Below, piece after piece: positions 34,257 to 44,779 of a stretch of 64,000 bases of DNA. The stretch is taken from positions 79,488,187-79,552,186 of the forward strand of contig CM031607.1 of the NCBI GenBank assembly GCA_018398815.1, read 5' to 3'. Each line of letters begins with the position of its first letter. The stretch's first letter is position 1. The translations under genes and the position numbers were made by a program. Origin of the DNA: Conus ventricosus. Lineage: Eukaryota; Mollusca; Gastropoda; Neogastropoda; Conidae. The notes under the pieces were generated by a model that was given only the letters and a program-made list of their open reading frames with translations, was not told the DNA's origin and made no database searches.

Positions 34257-34499
34257 CATGCACATAAACACAAACTCTCTCCCTATCAAATGAAAGTTGT
34301 TTAAGTTCTGAGTTCTCTCTCTGTCTCTCTGATATGTATGCATATACTCTTTTTTAAAATAGACCAATTGATCAGAAAGCCAAAAAGGAGAATGTATTTT
34401 ATTGTAAGGAAAAGAAAGTTCTGTCACTTAAGGTTTAGGTTCAAGGGTGCTGAAACTTTTTTCTTAAAAGTTTATTTCAAATCCATATTTCATTTGTAG

Positions 34500-34655
34500 G
34501 AACCATTATCTTCCAACTGAGACATCGCTCAGCCGACTACAAGCATCGCAGTAAGCGACAGAGAGCAGTATCCCATGATGATCTGCGCAAGGCACATGAC
34601 CAGCCAGCCACACAGGCAGACAAACTGCCATACCTTGTCGACCAGAATTCCAGAG
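34500..34655 (+). CDS. AFDN: afadin exon: end of RA2 and basic linker
   Basis: Lies between CATTTGTAG and GTATAT. Two bases complete the split codon, then 'TIIFQLRHRSADYKHRS', a basic stretch 'KRQRAVSHDDLRKAH', and 'ADKLPYLVDQNSR' plus one spare base. 'xxIFQLRxR' is the last strand of RA2, and 'LPYLVxL' opens the region before the FHA domain in afadins. The codon counts fit both junctions exactly. Confidence 0.93.
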
Positions 34656-35061
34656 GTATATACCAATATTGCCTTTGAACTTTCTGTTCCACCATGTTTG
34701 TGACATACTCCATTGAACTACTACTCTTCACTTATCTGCTCATTGACAGTAATTCAGTATTTCTTTTCCAAATGGGGAATTTGGGAAGCTTCATGCATAA
34801 AGATGCACTGTTTGAGGACGTTGGGAAAATACCTGCCGTTTGCAAAGTGCATTGATTGCATCATGTGATGTGCCATATAAGAAAGATCTTTGATTTACCA
34901 CTGCTTGGAATGGGTATTTTTCCTGGACACATTGGTGTGTGACATGAGCCTAATCTAGAGATTCCGAAAGAAGAAAATTCTTCTGATTTAACAGATGAAA
35001 TATAAATTTGATGGAAAATCACCGAAGCCGTTCACTTTTATGATGGATAATATTTTTTACT

Positions 35062-35067
<6 letters not shown>

Positions 35068-35128
<61 letters not shown>
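35068..35128. repeat. (GA)n microsatellite
   Basis: About 30 GA units. Confidence 0.95.
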
Positions 35129-35131
<3 letters not shown>

Positions 35132-35159
35132 AGGGGGGAGAAGATGGAAATGGAAAAGG

Positions 35160-36100
35160 TGTACAGGGGCGGAAAGGAAAGTATCAAGGTCAGATGCCAG
35201 GTGCTATGATGACTTGCAAAAAATCAGGAACTCGGGAGTCATTGACAGCCTGGTTAGACAGGGACCTGGGACCAGTGAGATTGATGAAGATCTGAGGCAA
35301 TGTAATTGTTGCATTCCACTGAATCAGTGAAGTTCCTTCGACAGATCTTGAATGAGTCTGCGACTTTGCAGTGAAAGGAAAGCTGGAACTGTCATGATCC
35401 TTCCACCCAAACCACCAGTTTACTTTGCATGCCGAAAGTTCTTACTAATCACACTGTAGGCATGCTACCAGTCTTCGTGTTGTTCGTCTGGTCGTTTGCT
35501 GCTATAGGCAAGCACTGTGGAACATGGGTTGTCACGTATAAAGTGCTGCAGATAGCTATGGCCACTGAATGAGGAGTGAAGATCTGCCTTGATGGAAAAA
35601 TTTCAGTGCTCTCCATTTTGTTTCCAGAGGAAACTAAAAAATGCTTGAACTCCTGCTACGCTATGAGACTACAGTGTGCAGGGTTATGTCGAAAACCCAT
35701 GTCAGTTCTCTAGCTGTGGAAATCTGGGGGTTGTATGGGATATATGGCTAAATTGAGATCGAAGACTTTGTGGAGCAAATTCAGACACTTTGTTCTTTCT
35801 GTGTGAGCATTCGACCATCGATGGCAAACATGTCCTTTAATGGAAGGACACCTAGTTTTAGCATATTTTAATCAGTAGGGCTCCAAGACTGCAGGCAAAC
35901 TGCCCTAAATGCATTTTTATAATAATGATCAAAGGTACCACTTTCGCACTATCGGAGTTGAACAGAGTGGTATTGATCACTGGTTGAAGAGTGTGCATGT
36001 TCTTGCATATACTCTTTCGTCATGAAAATTCAAGAGACAGTACAGCTGATGCTCTTGTTGAGACAAACTTTTGCATAAAGGTACATGAAGGACACTTCTC
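35160..36100 (+). mobile_element. possible decayed LINE remnant (RT thumb region)
   Basis: In broken frames 35640-35870 reads 'SSLAVEIWGLYGIY', 'DFVEQIQTLCSF' and 'IRPSMANMSFNGRTP'. This resembles the 'LLYGxEIWG...IEKVQ..FCK...STP' pattern found after the RT domain of several LINE families. No catalytic block is readable. Confidence 0.4.
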
Positions 36101-36739
36101 AGTAACTATGCCTAGACCTTGATGACTGTCAACTTACTTGCTTTTTTTTTTCATGTGTGTTTCAGTTGATTGTTTTTCTTTTCAGCCTTATCAGTTTGGA
36201 ATGCATCTTCAGAGCATTTTTTAACACTTTTTTTTCTTTTGATTTTCTTCTCCAGGATCATTTCCTTTTTTCCTTTTTTCTCCCCCCCCCACCATGTTTT
36301 CTCTTGCTTTTGCCTTTTCTTTTCACCCCAAATTTTTTTCTTTTTCTTTTTTTTTCAGTTCTGTTCTTTTTTTATGATTTGTTACTGACCCTTTCAAACA
36401 AGTACATTCAGTTCATGGAAAAGCGCTGTCCCTCAATTTATGTCTCAATCATTCTACGTTTTGAAAGGGCCGTTCTGTGATCCAGTATTTTTGTAAATTA
36501 GATTTGATTCTTCCTTTGTTTTCGACAGAACGTGGTCTGAAAATTTTTTTATTGGCATGCATTGACTATTTCTCACTCTGTCTCTGTCTCTGTCTCTGTC
36601 TTCTCTCTCTCTCTCTCTCTCTCTCTTCTTTTTCTTCTTTTGTTTAGTTCTGTGTAGCTTCTAAGTGTTTCCATTTTCTAAATTAATATTTGGAGATAGC
36701 TAGTTTTGCTTTCAGTACAATATTCGCATTTTCCCACAA

Positions 36740-38690
36740 CATGAGGTTTTTAATTTCTTCTTTTTCTTTCTCTTTTTTTTAAGTCTGCAAAAAATGCCAC
36801 CTTGACATTCATCTTCAACTGAATATTACACTCGGTAAGAATGAGTTGGTTTATGTGTCTCCAAAACCTTTCCGAGTGTTTACAAATGTGGAATGCATGC
36901 TCTATGAAGTCTATATCATGACACCAAAGATATGTGTTTGTTGGTACTGAGCCCAGTTTATTCCGCAAAATGTGAGTTGGATAGTTGTTGTGATTTAACT
37001 TAAAAAGTTATCATCTTAGTCCGGACTATTTTGTACCTTCGTGGGGTACCATGAAATAATTGTTTATATTAATAATTTTAGTTTGCATTTCAGAAGAGAA
37101 AAGTGCATATGTGGTTGTTCCTCTTATCAAATAATTTGTAATCTTTTTGTTTCGGAATGAATTCAAATGACATATGCTAGTGTCAGGTTTGTTTTAGATC
37201 ATCTGGGTATCATTTTGTAGCTTTATTTTCTAGATTGGAGGAGCTGCGTGAAGAATTACATTTATTCAAACTGAAGTCTGTTTTTCACATAATTTTTCTC
37301 TAATTTGTTCGTAAGTCAGGAAATGTTCGTGTATGCATAGGTCTTGGGTGTTTGAGATTCCTGCGTTATTCCATGCATGGAAAAAGAGGGGAGACCCTTT
37401 GCTTTTTTATGTGCTTATTGTTCCAAAGTGGTTGTATTTGAATACAGTTGATATCACGCTTGTAAGTCATTAGTGTAGTTGGTTTTATCACTTCTTTCCA
37501 ACAGATCAAACCTTTTTTTTTCAGAGTGGGTATTGATTTTGGATTGACATTTCCATTTAATGTAGAATGGATATTTTCTAAAGGAGTCAGTTGCTGTTGT
37601 TTCAGTTGTGTTCTTATTCAGTTTATTCCTTTTCTAAACAGAGGAAATACTTTGTCTTCTTTTCACCATCATCTGTCCAGAATGGCAAAATGTTTTAGTC
37701 TGTGTTGAGACTGCATTGTAAATTGATTCATTATCACAAAAAATAAGATATATTCTTCTGGCAATGAACGAGTTTGGGTGAGACCATATGTATTCTTTAT
37801 CTCTCCATATCTCAAACATGTCTGTGGTAGCGTTGATTTCCTTTAGGGCTGTTGCATCTGTTTTGGAGTGAGGAGAGCGAGCTATGTCAATATCAGTCTC
37901 TGCTAGGCAAATAGTAAAGTCACTGCTATCTGAAATGAATCATTTTCATTTTCTCGAAGTGTTCCTTGAAATCTGTGTAAAAAGTTTATCTTCTGTGCTG
38001 TTGAATTTGGATTGTAGCAGTTTTCTGTAGAGGGGACCGTAATCAAATGAACAAAGTGTTTGCCTGCGATGCTGGTGGTTGTGAGTTCGAACCACATGTG
38101 GGATCAGATTTCTTTGGCTCGAAAATCCTCCCTGCCCACCCAGTAGCAAATGGGTACCCGACTCAGTGAAGGGAAGGTTAAAGGCAGCATAAGGACTCTG
38201 ACTTTCTCATGCAGTGCCCAAGATATGGTGAACCTTTGACTGTTCAACGCCCGCCACAACAAATAGGCTATGGGAACTTTTTTAAGTTGTCTATAGCGTA
38301 CTAAAGACTACATAGTTTAATCTGGGTTTTTTGGTTTTGTTTTTTATAAAAGATCTCGCAGTTTCTTTAATGTTTCAGCTTTATCAAATTGTAAGTAGTT
38401 TATTTAAAGTTACTAGACCATAACTTATGTTCGTTCGTTTTTTGTAAAAGACTGCTCCTTTCCATTCTTTCTGGGGATCAATAATAATGTCATCTAGAAC
38501 AGCGTTAATCATGTCATGTAACAAGTTTTTTGTACCTGCTATATGGATATCTCTGATAATCACATATTTTATTAAGTCTTTCCTCTTCATTCCATCATAT
38601 AATCCACTTACGTTTAAAGAAAGAAGATTGAAAAGTTCCCCTAACAGTGTCAGAATCAGCCTAGTTTTAAACATGCATAACCATAATCCA
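36740..38690 (-). mobile_element. L1/Tx1-like LINE remnant, internally deleted, minus strand
   Basis: On the minus strand the order is: endonuclease start 'LLSLNVSGLYDGMKRKDLI' with 'DIHIAG' (38630-38540), a later endonuclease part 'WRDKEYIWSHPNS' and 'ARRIYLIFCDN' (37810-37740), a fragment 'PLWNNKHIKK' (about 37420), and the C-terminal 'IEHAFHICKHSERFWRHINQ' (36910-36850). The reverse transcriptase core is missing. 'SLNVxGL..xxKRxxL' at the start of the endonuclease is typical of the L1/Tx1 group. A SINE interrupts it at 38.03-38.29 kb. Confidence 0.72.
38030..38285 (+). mobile_element. tRNA-derived SINE (type 2)
   Basis: B-box-like 'GAGTTCGAACCACATGTGGG' (38093), then 'CCTGCCCACCCAGTAGCAAA', 'TGGGTACCCGACTCAGTGAA' and 'AAAGGCAGCATAAGGACTC'. 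A minus-strand relative is at 55650-55830. Confidence 0.75.
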
Positions 38691-39514
38691 CTTTCACAAG
38701 GCTGTGAAGAAGGATAAGATCCTGTTAAGTGGTGTTAGGCAGACGTCATCATTTAGATCTGTGTTTCTTGTCCTCCCCCCATAGTTTAGCCTTGCGTTCC
38801 TGCGATAACGGTGTCCGTCTGCACAGAGGAAGCGCTGCCCGCTGGCAACTTTCCTCTTCTTCCCTCCCCCCTCTGCGTTGCTGTTGCGTGCATGTCTTCT
38901 TGCTGGGTGCGAGCCAGTAGGGCCCGGTGTGTTGTGTCCAGCACTTGGTGGAGTTGTGTCCTGTTCACCTTTGCTTTCCTGGTCTCCCCTGCATTTGCTG
39001 CTGCCCCTTTTCTCTGTCTCCTCTCAGAGTTTCACACTGTCCTCCGCTTGGTAATGTTGGCCGTTTGGGACAACGGGATTATTGCTGGGTTCCGACTGGG
39101 AATATGGAAATCGGGGAGGGAGGTAGGGGTAGCTGATCCGTCATCGTCTGTCTGTACATGATAGGGCAGGTGAGGTTGGCTTGTTGGTCGAAAATGACTT
39201 ACTGCGTTTTGCCTGCTTTGTGACTTGGTGTTAAACATACCGAGGACACCACAACATTGGTGCAATAGGTGCAGTATGATCTGCCAACAGACAGTACATT
39301 CTGTCTCTCCTTTCTACTTCCATCTCTTTGTGGTATAGTTTAGCTGTCCACCACGGAATGTTCACTCATCTGGGCAAAGGAACACTGGCAGTTGTAATGT
39401 AGACCAGAGCGCCTCCCTGTCTCCCAGCGCAAAAGCTTGCTCCTTTTGTTCCTGCCAGTTCCCGGTGGATGTAGTTTTTTTTATACCTGTGTCTGTCAGT
39501 GTGTTGGTGATGTC

Positions 39515-40015
39515 TGTGACTGGCCATTGTGGTCAGTGTCCATGTGGTGGTGATGTTCATGACTGACTGCTGTGGTCAGTGTCCATGTGTTTGTGATGTT
39601 GATGACTGACCATTGTGATCAGTGTCCATGTGTTGGTAATGTTGATGACTGACCATTGTGCATGTGGTCAGTGTCCGTGTGTTGGTAACATTGATGACTG
39701 GCCATTGTGGTCAGTGTCCATGCGTTGGTAATATTGATGACTGACCATTGTGGTCACTGCCTGTGTGTTGATGATGATTGTGACAGACCGGTGTGGTCAG
39801 TGGCAGTGTGTTGATGATGATTGTGACAGACCGGTGTGGTCAGTGGCAGTGTGCTGGTGATTTTGATGACTGACCATTGTGGTCACTGCCTGTGTGTTGA
39901 TGATGATTGTGACAGACCGGTGTGGTCACTGCCTGTGTGTTGATGATGATTGTGACAGACCGGTGTGGTCAGTGGCAGTGTGCTGGTGATTTTGATGACT
40001 GACCATTGTGGTGGT
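39515..40015 (+). repeat. about 42-bp minisatellite
   Basis: Unit 'GATGACTGACCATTGTGGTC' followed by 'AGTGTCCATGTGTTGGTAAT'. About twelve copies; a second variant, 'GTGACAGACCGGTGTGGTCA', alternates in the distal half, giving a two-part higher-order pattern. Confidence 0.92.
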
Positions 40016-41229
40016 CACCTGCCTGCTCTGTGATGGTTCTGCACATCCAAGCATCCAAACAGACTCGCCTGTTTTAAGCGCATGTGTACGATCTACGCTA
40101 ATGCAGGGATCCCTTTTCTCCACCAGTGCGGGGATTTCAGAGATATGGGAAAATGAGAAACCTTACAGAAAGAACAAATCAAAAAAAAGGAAAAAAAAAG
40201 GGAAGAAAAGAAAATCAGGGGAGAAGCAAAAAAGGGGCATCGGCATTGACGAAGCACTGATGGTGTTTTGGGTATGCTAGCAGATTACCCTGACCTCAGA
40301 GAAGAGAGAATGTGAAGCTGCTGTTCTGTCTACCAGGTCGAAGACGAAAAAAATGTCGTGTTCTGATATTACGTGTCAGCAAAGCACAACAAAAGTAAAA
40401 GCCACTGACAAAAACTGAGAACAAATGGTCCTGGTCGTGTTTGGAAATAAAATTGGACTTAGAACCAGATTTTGTATCAGGATGCACGATTTTGAAAGCA
40501 AAAAAAAAAAAAAAAAAAAAAAATCCCCACGGGAAGAAGGGTAGGTGGGGCAGGAGAACACCACACTGGACCCCCAGAAATTTCAGCGATCTTTGCTTTT
40601 CCTTAGTGGGAGTCCTGCTAATGTCATGAGTCACCGTATGTGGAGTTAGCGGCACCCGGGCCATTGAATGTCCATGTTCATGTGGAATGTTCTGCGTCTG
40701 TCATTTGTTGTTGTCAGCCACATTTGATACAGGTTGAAAAAAATTTCAGGCATTTTGTTTGAAGCTTTTTCTGGAGGCATTGCAAATATCGGCCACAGGG
40801 TTGGTTGAAATCCTGAGCTTTAATGCTCAACAGTTCACAGATCACCACTGTGTGGTGCTGGAAAGTGGACTGGCCCACAACAGATGGACTGGTAGAGAGC
40901 AAACAATGGTAGACAGGCAGCTTGAACTTTTCGGGGACAGAAAAACTGGGTTCTTCCTGGCCATGGTGTGTGTGGACACTCAGAGACACATCTGAAGTCT
41001 CTACAGCCATCAGAATCTTCTAAACAGATGCTTTACATGTCATCATCCATTTTCCCATATTTTCACTTTTTTTTTCTTTCTGTTTTGTTTCTAGTGATTA
41101 AATGTCTTTTTCTTTTCCCAAAATATAATTTAGGTCGCTGAAGCATGGCCAAAGTCCTTTTGAGGCCATTAGTTACCAATTATCATGCAGGTATCATATC
41201 GTATTTTCTCTTGAACTGAGAAGATGAAA

Positions 41230-42568
41230 GTTTAGGAGATCAAAATTCTATGGGATATGGCTTTTAGCTGTAAAGGCGACTGGGTTTTATGTGATAAGTA
41301 CATAGCATGGGATCTTTTGTGAAAGTTCTCACCATAGGATATTTTGCAATGGTTACAAGCCAATGGTTATTTTCAATGTTTAGAGACCATGGGGTGTTTT
41401 GTAATCTATAAAGAACAAGAGGTATTTCATGGTGTTTAGAGACCATATGTTATTTCGTGATGTTCAGAGATTATTGGGCTTTTTATTATGTTCAGAGACA
41501 ACGAGTTATTATGTGATGTTAAGACACCATGAGGTACTTTGCGATGTTGACGGACTACAGGGTACTTTGTTATCTTTGAAGGCCATGGGGTATTTTATAA
41601 TATATAGAAGCAATGAGGTATTTTATGATGGTTAGAGACTATAGGGTTGTTTGTGATGTTGAGTGACCATGGAGTATTTTGTGATGTTTTGAGTCTTTTA
41701 GGTATTATTTTAGAGACCACAAGCTACCTTTTTTTTTATATTTGTAGAGACTTTAGGGTATGTTGTGATTTTTAGAGTCAATGGAGTATATTGTTATAGT
41801 TAACAGACCATGGAGTATGATGTGATGGTTACAGACCATTGGGTATTTTATAATGATTACAGACCATGGAGTATTTTGTGACAGTTAGAGACCCATAGCT
41901 GCCAGTCTTCCAGAATTTTTTAAAGGAATTTCTCAAATTTAGAAAATAATTCCCGAAATCTTGGAGTTTGTGGAAAGAAAAAAATAAACGATTCCGAATG
42001 TTGTTGAAAAATGTGGGAATTGGAGAGTCAGTTTTGAATAGGGATGACAAAGTATTGCGCAATAAACAGAGCTTACTCTAGAGCGCGGGATTGGTACAAT
42101 CCCCCAAAATCTGTTCCTTCCCGCAATTATCGAGTCTTAACGCGGGCAGACTCCCGCACAGTTGCAGGTCTGCCCGCCCTGTTCCTGATCGTTGCGGGCG
42201 CTCGTTGTCGTCTGCTTGAAAAACTGAAACTAGAACTGAGCAGGAGCGAACGATTTCTTGATATTTCATCAGCTGTTAGTGTAAATCAACCAATCGGTGG
42301 CGTTCATCTCCTCCTTCTCGATCACCGACGAGAGTTGCGAGAGTTTAAGACGCCATATTGGATATTTTCCAAAATGAAGCGTGCACCCACCCTATTTGAC
42401 TTCGACTTTCGTGGAAGAAAAGTGAAAAAAAAAAAAGATTCTGTGCCATGCGAGGGTGAGAAGATCATGAAGAAACCGCGACTGCATCCAAAAGCTCAGG
42501 GGAAGCGCCCGAAAAGAGTGCCAGTGCAAAGGAACACCGGTTTCAAGACGATTGGCTGAAGAAGTGGC

Positions 42569-42634
<66 letters not shown>

Positions 42635-44580
42635 GGGGGCCCCCCTTTTTCTTTGGGGGGGGGGGGTCCCCCCCCTTTTTTTTTTTGAAATGGGGGGGGG
42701 ACGCCCCCTTTTTGAAAAAACCCTAGATTAAGCTTAAAAGACCCAAATGTGTTATGGGATGTTGGAATTCTATTTGGGAAAATGTATTTATCTGAAACGG
42801 GCCTTTTGTCAACCGAAAAATAAGGGGGAAAGGAAGCTTTCCCCCCAAAAGCGGAAGAGCCCCTCCTCTGTACCCCCCTCCCCCCTTCACCCGGGTTCAA
42901 AATTTTAAAAAAGGGGCAGTTTTGAAACCATGGGGTATTTTTTGTGAGTTACAGCCCTTGGGGGATTTGTGTGGTTAAGACCTGGGGTTTTTGGGTGGGT
43001 TACGGGACCATGGGGTTTTTTGTGATGGTTTTACAGCCCTTTGGGGGTTTTTTTGGAGGGTTACGACCTTGGGTTTTTTGTGTGGTTACAGCCTTTGGGG
43101 GATTTTGTTGGTTACGCCTTGGTATTTTGTGATGGTTACAGACCTTGGGTTTTGTGATGGGGGAAACAGATGAGGGGCATTTTATTATAGCTACGGCCAG
43201 GGAAGATTTTTTGGATTTACAAAAATATGGGGTATTTTGGGGATGTATTAGGCATGGGTTTTGTGAGATTACGAATAGGGGGAATTTTTGTCAGGGTTGC
43301 AGATCATGTGATAATGTGAGGCTATAGAAGTATGTTTAGGGGTTTGGGGTTGTGCCCTGGGTATTTTACAATTTTACGATCATGGGTTTTTGGATGCTTC
43401 AGCCCACGGGGGTTTTTGGGTGTTGATTAAAAACTTTTGGTTTTTTATATAGTTAAGACCTTGGGGATTTTTTTTGGTTACAGACTATGAGTTTTTTGTG
43501 ATGGTCACAGGACGGGGTATTTTGTTTGTTTTTCCCGGGGACCTGGGATATTTGTGATGTTCGATCTTAAAAACAAGGAGTATTTTGTAAGATTACAGAG
43601 ATGGAGGGGGGTTTTTTTTGCAATAAGCCCATGGAGAATGTGGAATTACACAACGTGTAGTCTTTTGTGATGGAACAGCCATGAGTATTTTTTGTTGTTA
43701 AATCTGGGTTTTTTTGTAATAGTTCAGATCAGGGGTTTTTTTTGTGATAGTTACAGAAGGGGGTTTTTTTGTGTATTTAAAGATCAGGGGGTATTTTTGT
43801 GTAGTTCAGTCAGGGAGTTTTTTTGTGATAGTTAAGACAGGGGGGTTATTTTTGATATTTACAGCCAAAGGGGTTTTTTTGTGATACTTACAGACGGGGG
43901 GATTTTTGGATAGTTAAGACCATGGGGTATTTTGTGGGTTACAGATCAGGGGGTATTTTTGTGATATTTAGTTGGATTTTTTTGTAATGGCAAAATGTTT
44001 TATGAGGGATTTTATAAATGTTTGTTCAGATCTGGAGTATTTTCAAATGGTAAATTTTTAAATGAGGATTTTTTATTAATGTAGTCCAGGGGTTAGTTTA
44101 TGTATTAAAGACCATGGAGTATTGGAGGGGGGGGGGGGGGTTATTGTGTAGAATCACAGACAGTGGAGTTCAGTGATAGTTACAGATCAGGGGGTATTTT
44201 TGTGATATCACAGATCATGGAGTATTGCATATGACTAAAGTTTATGAGGTACTTTAAAAACGCATCCATTGAGTAGTTTACGATAGTTACAGTTCTTAAA
44301 GTTTTGGGGGTGGGGGGGGGGGGGGGTATTTTGTGGAATTAAGAAAGGAAATGTTCATTAAGTTACAGATCGGGGGATTTTGTAAAGGCATTGACCATAC
44401 GTAGATTGATATAGTTACAGTCATGGCTTGTTTGTGATGTACAAAGCATAGGATTTTATTGTGATCAATATCATGGATATTTTTTTCATGGTTCGACCAT
44501 GGGGTATTTTATTAGATGCACAGCCATGGGTTTTTTATTATGGTGCACAGCCAGGGGTATTTTTGATGTTTAAGACCTTA
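41230..44580 (+). repeat. about 28-bp minisatellite, long array, interrupted
   Basis: Unit close to 'ACCATGGGGTATTTTGTGAT' plus 'GGTTACAG'. Degenerate copies run from about 41260 to 41890, then resume after a foreign insert from about 42925 to 44580. The second part has many lengthened G and T runs and missing bases, probably from poor consensus quality. Confidence 0.9.
42050..42570 (+). other. CpG-rich foreign insert with a short basic ORF, possibly a DNA-transposon 5' end
   Basis: Splits the 28-bp minisatellite. Its composition differs sharply from the array (CpG-rich, balanced). An ATG at 42374 opens 'MKRAPTLFDFDFRGRKVKKK', a Lys/Arg-rich start resembling the N-termini of some hAT/ZNF862-type transposase-related proteins. 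The ORF ends at 42559, just before a 63-base G run. Too short to classify. Confidence 0.35.
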
Positions 44581-44699
44581 GGATGTTGTTGTGGAAAAAC
44601 GCTATCCCTTGGCAACGTGGAACGATGCGAAGCAACGCTTCGTTGTCCTATACCAATGAAGCGGTCTAGGACGGATCTGGTTGTGGTGGTTCGATGCCC

Positions 44700-44779
44700 C
44701 GGGATAAAAAATTGTTGCCGCTAACGTTACGGAGGTGGTGCTGACCACCCTAAGCCCCCTGGGAACCATTTCCCTTCAG
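44700..44779 (+). pseudogene. AFDN: probable afadin exon remnant: start of FHA domain
   Basis: The frame ending at 44779 reads 'NVTEVVLTTLSPLGTISLQ' followed by GTGAGA, a good donor. Afadins have 'LxVTEVGxxxxxxxxxIQLFGP' at this point, so 'NVTEV...ISLQ' fits the beginning of the FHA domain, and the next exon at 47.77 kb carries the continuation. The upstream part (before about 44708) is not readable and no acceptor could be fixed. It lies in the poor-quality segment. Confidence 0.45.

Larger units (their letters stand above)
32759..34499 (+). other. afadin intron, 1.7 kb
   Basis: Holds a minus-strand LINE 3' fragment (32.95-33.75 kb) and two microsatellites. Confidence 0.8.
34656..44699 (+). 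other. afadin intron, about 10 kb
   Basis: Holds a GA tract (35.07 kb), a degenerate LINE remnant (35.2-36.1 kb), CT- and T-rich stretches (36.2-36.6 kb), a minus-strand LINE remnant split by a SINE (36.7-38.7 kb), minisatellites at 39.5 and 41.2-44.6 kb, and a foreign CpG-rich insert at 42.05-42.57 kb. I see nothing firm in 38.7-39.4 and 40.1-41.2 kb. Confidence 0.7.

Noticed and set aside
38786..39161. ORFs of 60-116 codons with hydrophobic segments
   Set aside because: No family resemblance, open on both strands, and no plausible splice sites matching the afadin phases.
40759..41010. ORFs on both strands, one with 'LELFGD', considered as the missing FHA exon
   Set aside because: The surrounding residues do not match FHA or the afadin VTEV region, and no GT-AG pair in the right phase was found.
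42496..42900. 134-codon minus-strand ORF with a proline run
   Set aside because: Proline codons come from the 63-base G run in a doubtful segment.
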